Assembly (NCBI GenBank): GCA_007570785.1
Contig: ML660201.1
Span: 39,674,588-39,738,587 of the forward strand
From: Antilocapra americana
Taxonomy: Eukaryota > Chordata > Mammalia > Artiodactyla > Antilocapridae
Length of the DNA stretch: 64,000 nucleotides
Direction of reading: 5' to 3'
The stretch's first letter is position 1; each line of letters starts with the position of its first letter. Shown piece by piece: positions 59,865 to 64,000 of this stretch. The position numbers and the translations under genes are program-made. The notes beneath the pieces are model-generated. The model did no database searches. It had not been told where the DNA came from and saw only the letters and a list, made by a program, of their open reading frames with translations.

Positions 59865-60149
59865 CACTGCTCCGTACTGCAGACAGGAGACACCTGGATA
59901 CTTGTTAAAGACCAGGGACGGCCCAGCTTAACTACGACTACGAAGACTTCCTTAGTCAAGGCAATATCATTCATTCTGACAATATTTTACCATGTTCTAT
60001 GAGCCTGCATATACAAGAGATTCACTGGTGAGTAAACTTATTATCTTAAGATCTCCAGGTTCAGATTGAGACTTACACAGTGCATCTTTGCAACCATTTC
60101 TCAACTCACACATGAAGACTTTGGCACTACAACTTGTCAATAATACCAA

Positions 60150-60315
60150 AATTTTGTCACTATTTCCTTAGTATCAATATCTTACTCTTGGTTAGACTTT
60201 TGTTTCAACAAATATAAAGTTTCAAAACACACTCTCTGTCTACTAAATTTAATAAACAAAAGTCTAACCAAGAGTGTAAGGCATTCACACTAAGAAACTA
60301 GTGACAAAAATTAAG
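60150..60315. repeat. Long inverted repeat (hairpin-forming)
   Basis: A perfect 22-base inner arm at 60184-60205 ('actcttggttagacttttgt' plus tt) is complementary to 60254-60275. Outer arms, about 60150-60183 and 60276-60312, remain largely complementary with a few small gaps. The loop is 48 bases. It may be an old MITE-like element, a decayed inverted duplication or a small-RNA hairpin. Confidence 0.85.
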
Positions 60316-60591
60316 CCACACCATACTTCAAAAGCTGCTCTGCTGGTCCTACCCACTTTGAACTCTACACTCTTCACTTCCTTACATATTACTTGGTTTC
60401 ACAAGTCTCTTACAGCATCTAATATCTCTTTTTCCATAAGAGCTTTTTTCGAGATGTAATTCACATACCATACAATGCACCAATTTAAAGCGTACAGTTC
60501 AGAGCTGTGCAACCATCGATCACAATCAATTTTATAACACTTTGATCATCCCAAAAAGAAACCTGTACCAATTTAGCAGTCACTCCATGTA

Positions 60592-61020
60592 TTTATCAGC
60601 CAGAGTTCTCTAGAGAAACAGAGCCAAGAGGATGTAGGTGTGTGTGACACACACACCATACACATATGTACATACAGAGATAAAGATTTATTTTAAGGAA
60701 TTAGCTCCCGTAACGTGCTGAGGGTTGTCAAGTCTGAAGTCTCCAGGGTAGGCCAGCAGGCTAGAGAAGGAAGAGCTGCTACTGCAGCCTGGAAATACGA
60801 CAGCCCTCTGAGGGCAGAATCCCTTCTTGGGGGGGAACCTCAGTCTATTTTCTTCAGGCTTTCAACTAATTGGATAAGGCTCACGCACATTCTTGAGGGT
60901 AATCTGCTTTATTCAAAGCCTACTGATTTAAATGTTAATCACATTTTAAAAATACCTTCACAGCAACATCTAGACTGATATTTAACCAAAACTGGACACG
61001 CTGGCCTCTCCAAGTGTACA
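60592..61020. mobile_element. Ancient repeat inserted in L1M, family not named
   Basis: Starts 'atcagccagagttctctaga' and ends 'aaattaaccatcacac', a common mammalian repeat text that I cannot name with confidence. It has a GTGTGTGTGACACACACAC near-palindrome at about 60639-60657. Confidence 0.5.
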
Positions 61021-61104
61021 CATAAAATTAACCATCACACTTCCCGTTACCTCCTGCTCCTCATAACCACTAATCTACTTTCCTTCTATGGAATTGCCTA
61101 TCCT

Positions 61105-61308
61105 GTTGTTGTTGTTTAGTCGCAAAGTTGTGTCCAACTCTGCAACCTATGGAGTGCAGTAAACCAGGTTTCCCTGTCCTTCCCTGTCTCCCGGAGATTG
61201 CTCAAACTCATGTCCCTTAAGTGGGTGATGCCAACCAACCATCTCATCCTCTGTCGCCACCTTCTCCTACCTTCAATCTTTCTAGCATCAGGGTCTTTTC
61301 CAATGAGC
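61105..61308 (-). mobile_element. BovB LINE 3' end with target-site duplication
   Basis: Antisense BovB 3' text ('tttagtcgcaaagttgtgtc', 'gatgccaaccaaccatctca', 'gcatcagggtcttttccaat'). The 10-bp TSD 'tgcctatcct' lies at 61095-61104 and 61309-61318. Confidence 0.9.
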
Positions 61309-61328
61309 TGCCTATCCTACACATTCCA

Positions 61329-61522
61329 TGTGTTAGTTGCTCGTTTGTGTCCAACTCTTTGCGACCCCATGGACTGTAGCACCCCATGGACTCCCCTGTC
61401 CATGGAAGTCTCCAGGTAACAATACTGGAATAAGTGGCCATTTCCTTCTCCAGGGGATCTTCCCAACCCAGGGATCAAACACCGGTCTCCTGGATTATAG
61501 GCAGGTTCTTTACCAACTGCAT
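61329..61522 (-). mobile_element. Bov-tA SINE
   Basis: Antisense Bov-tA ('gttagttgctcgtttgtgtc' to 'ggttctttaccaactgcatg'). It sits ten bases past the BovB duplication, within the same L1M. Confidence 0.9.
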
Positions 61523-61830
61523 GTAAATAAAATTAAATCATATGTGGGTGGCCTTTTGTGTCTGGCTTCTTTCACTTAACATAGTGTTTTCAAGATTCAT
61601 CCATGTTTATTCCATGTATCAATATTTCATTCCTTTTAATTGCCAAATAATATTTCTTTATATAGTGTACCACACTTTATCCACTCATCAGTAGATGGAT
61701 AATGAGCAGTTTCTTTTTTTTTTTCCTACTATGAATACCTGTACAAGTTTTTCTGCGGATATATGTTTTGATTTCTTCTGGGTATTTACACAGAAGTAAA
61801 ATTGCTGGTTTATATGACAACTCTATTACA

Positions 61831-62109
61831 TTCCCTTTTACTAAGCAAACTTTTCCAAAAAATTCAAAGCTACAGATTTCGTTTATTCTACAACCAGCTA
61901 CCACAGCTATATCAGTAACATACAGCATGATCTTTCCTTCTATCCCTGAACTTTTGAAGTGAAAGGAAACTTATAATTGGCATCTAATAATATAGCTAAT
62001 ATTTCTACATTTAAATAGTTAAAAAACAAATTAATTCATTGTTTTCTAAATTAGATTTACTTATAGGGGGAGGTTCATATATCTAATTTAAAATACAACC
62101 CCAGACATA
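61831..62109. other. Intronic sequence, no feature seen
   Basis: AT-rich, perhaps with more L1M debris at the left end. No gene-like frame. Confidence 0.35.
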
Positions 62110-62865
62110 CTATACTTAGAAATTATCCAATGAAGGATGCAGAGAGAAGGGAACTCTTGCACACTTTTGGTGGGACTGTAAGTTGGTGTAGCCACTGTGG
62201 AAAAGAGTATGAATGTTAGTCAAAAAACTAAGAATAGGACTACCATATGATCCAGCAATTCCACTCCTTGGCATACAACCAAAAAACTAAAAGAAGACTA
62301 ATTCAAAAAGATACATGCACCCCAATGTTCATAGCAACATTATTCACAATAGCCAAAATATGGAAGCAACCTAAGTGTCCATCAACGGATGAATGAGTAA
62401 AGAAGATTTGGTACATATATACAATGAAATACTACTAAGCCACAAAAAAGAATGACATTTTTCCATATGCAACAACATGAATAGACCAGGACAGCACCCC
62501 TAGTGAAATAAGTCAGAAAGAGAAAGACCAATACTGTATGTTAGCACTTATACGTAGAATCTAAGAAATAAAGCAAACCACTGAATATAACAAATAGATA
62601 CACAGATACAGAGAAGAAAATAGTGGTTACCAGCGGGGAGAATGAAAAGACTGGAGTAGGGGATTAAAAGGTACAAACTACTATCTATGAAATAAATAAG
62701 CTGTAATGATAAATTGTGCAACACAAGGAATACAGTGCATTTGTTATAACAACTTTAAATGGAGAATAAGCTTTAAAAATCGTGAACTACTGTTATATAC
62801 CTGCAACATATTTTGCAAATCAACTATACCTCAATAAAAATAAAGTATGTTTATAAATTATCTAA
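62110..62865 (+). mobile_element. L1 3' fragment
   Basis: L1 order: 'acttttggtgggactgtaag', 'ccatatgatccagcaattcc', 'aagtgtccatcaacggatga', ending 'caactatacctcaataaaaa'. Confidence 0.8.
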
Positions 62866-63169
62866 TAAAAAAGAGTACTTTTTTAGCATATTATAAAATA
62901 TACTATATAAAGTATAATGTACTATCTGAACAGTGATACTACAATATCTTTACATGTAGAGTTGTTTTCTTTTTCAAATTGTAAAAATTTAAGTGATGAA
63001 TAAATACTGTTTGAGGACTCGACCCTCAATTAAAACTCTACACAGATTTACTACAAAAAACATCTATGAGTTAACAGACAATAAGGTTTTTATTTCAATT
63101 CTTTCTTTCAGTCTATTGCTCACTAACTGGTTGGTAATGAGATTAACGATGACTAATTGTGTAGAGGTG
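62866..63169. other. Intronic sequence, no feature seen
   Basis: AT-rich. The two overlapping frames of about 60 codons here show no protein-like features. Confidence 0.4.
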
Positions 63170-63425
63170 CTGAGGTAGCAAGCAACAGAGTAATCAAGAG
63201 CATGCATTTTGCAATCAAATGACTGGGGTTCGAACTTCACCACTACCTGTGTTACCCCGAACAAAAAATTCCTTCGCCTCCCTGAAACTTAGTTTTCTCA
63301 CCGTGAGGATAATAATAGTACCTACTGCAAAAGTCTGTTGTGAGGATTAAGTGAGATAACGTACATAAAACTCAGTAAACTACCTGGTAAGCACTCAATG
63401 AAGTGATATTAATTTTACAGCAGTC
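63170..63425 (+). mobile_element. MIR SINE, fairly complete
   Basis: Sense MIR with head and tail: 'taatcaagagcatgcatttt', 'gactggggttcgaacttcac', 'aggataataatagtacctac', 'gtgaggattaagtgagataa', 'gcactcaatgaagtgat'. Confidence 0.85.
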
Positions 63426-64000
63426 TGGATGCTGGTCATACTTAGAGCATATTAACACATTTTAGATAAGCTTATCACAATTCACTTAATATCATCAGCT
63501 AACAGGTACATTTAGAATTATGATCCAATTGTTTATGGGAAAAAAAACAACAACAAAAAACTATTTATCTATATACCCAAGTAGACAAATGCACAGTAAA
63601 AGTTCTGAAAATTACATTCCAAACTAATAATAATGGTTACTCCTAGAAGGGAAGAAGGTAAGAGGTGAAAGATGATGTACATATACTCCACATACTTCCC
63701 TATTGCTTCAATTTTTATAAGAATGTATTCCTGTCACTTGTGCAAGTAAAAAATAAGAAAATGAATAATAGCTTGAAAGTCCACATTGGAAATTCATTTC
63801 TACTTGGCTCAGCTAGAATAAGTCAGTAGTTATAAATATAGATAAAACCACAAGCCTCAAAGTACAGATAAAACCTTCAAGTGAATAAATAAGAAAACAA
63901 ACTTTCCTATGTTTTTAAATTAAAATCTAACCTAGATTATACATTTTACAAAGGATTCAGTAGCATCACCAAAGTCTTCCATGCTTAAAACTTTCCTTTT
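63426..64000. other. Intronic sequence to the window edge
   Basis: AT-rich. The part at 63630-63760 recalls a degraded L1 3' UTR. No exon, RNA gene or other signal recognised. Confidence 0.4.

Larger units (their letters stand above)
60440..61830 (-). mobile_element. Old L1M fragment carrying three later insertions
   Basis: Visible L1M segments are 60440-60590 ('gatgtaattcacataccata', 'gagctgtgcaaccatcgatc'), 61030-61104 ('aaccactaatctactttcct') and 61524-61830 ('gtctggcttctttcacttaa', 'attgctggtttatatgacaa'). They read as one element once the pieces between are removed. Confidence 0.7.

Overview
This window is nuclear DNA from a ruminant, most likely a bovid such as cattle, sheep or goat. 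The evidence is many Bov-tA and Bov-A2 SINEs, several RTE-type BovB LINE fragments, CHR-2-type tRNA-Glu SINEs of even-toed ungulates, and L1 tails that look bovine. There is no bacterial, phage or plasmid signal and no CRISPR array. I name the repeat families from memory of their consensus sequences, so subfamily labels are approximate.

Only one real protein-coding exon is visible. It lies on the minus strand at 8722-8869 and encodes the second half of the forkhead-associated (FHA) domain of SLMAP (sarcolemma-associated protein, part of the STRIPAK complex). It has a good 3' splice acceptor and a GT donor with a poor downstream match. Everything else reads as SLMAP intron. Positions 8870-64000 are the intron on the 5' side of this exon and 1-8721 the intron on its 3' side. 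I could not find the preceding or following SLMAP exon.

Two processed pseudogenes carry textbook retrocopy hallmarks. A minus-strand copy of RAMAC (FAM103A1) at 13885-15033 has a poly(A) tail, an AATAAA signal, a 16-bp target-site duplication (TSD) and one nonsense codon at codon 26. A plus-strand copy of GPSM3 at 35822-37023 has a poly(A) tail and a 16-bp TSD. It keeps a 150-codon frame ending at a stop that removes the end of its third GoLoco motif. It sits inside a three-layer nest: an old MIR received a CHR-2 SINE, whose edge then received GPSM3.

The rest is layered mobile DNA. Tigger-type DNA transposons lie at 17445-17757, 26660-26905, 32374-32914 and 58566-59035. BovB fragments lie at 4663, 11036, 15326, 43825, 46752 and 61105, and the one at 43825-44885 keeps a 275-codon reverse-transcriptase frame. 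There are about fourteen Bov-tA/Bov-A2 SINEs, many L1 fragments, and older MIR and L2 fossils. Between them lies AT-rich intronic sequence in which I see no genes. Oddities include a long imperfect inverted repeat at 60150-60315, a 108-bp tandem duplication at 50163-50359, a decayed unidentified region at 31830-33560 split by a transposon, and very short L1 insertions with clear TSDs. I found no convincing new biological system. The value of the window is in its insertion history and the two retrocopies.
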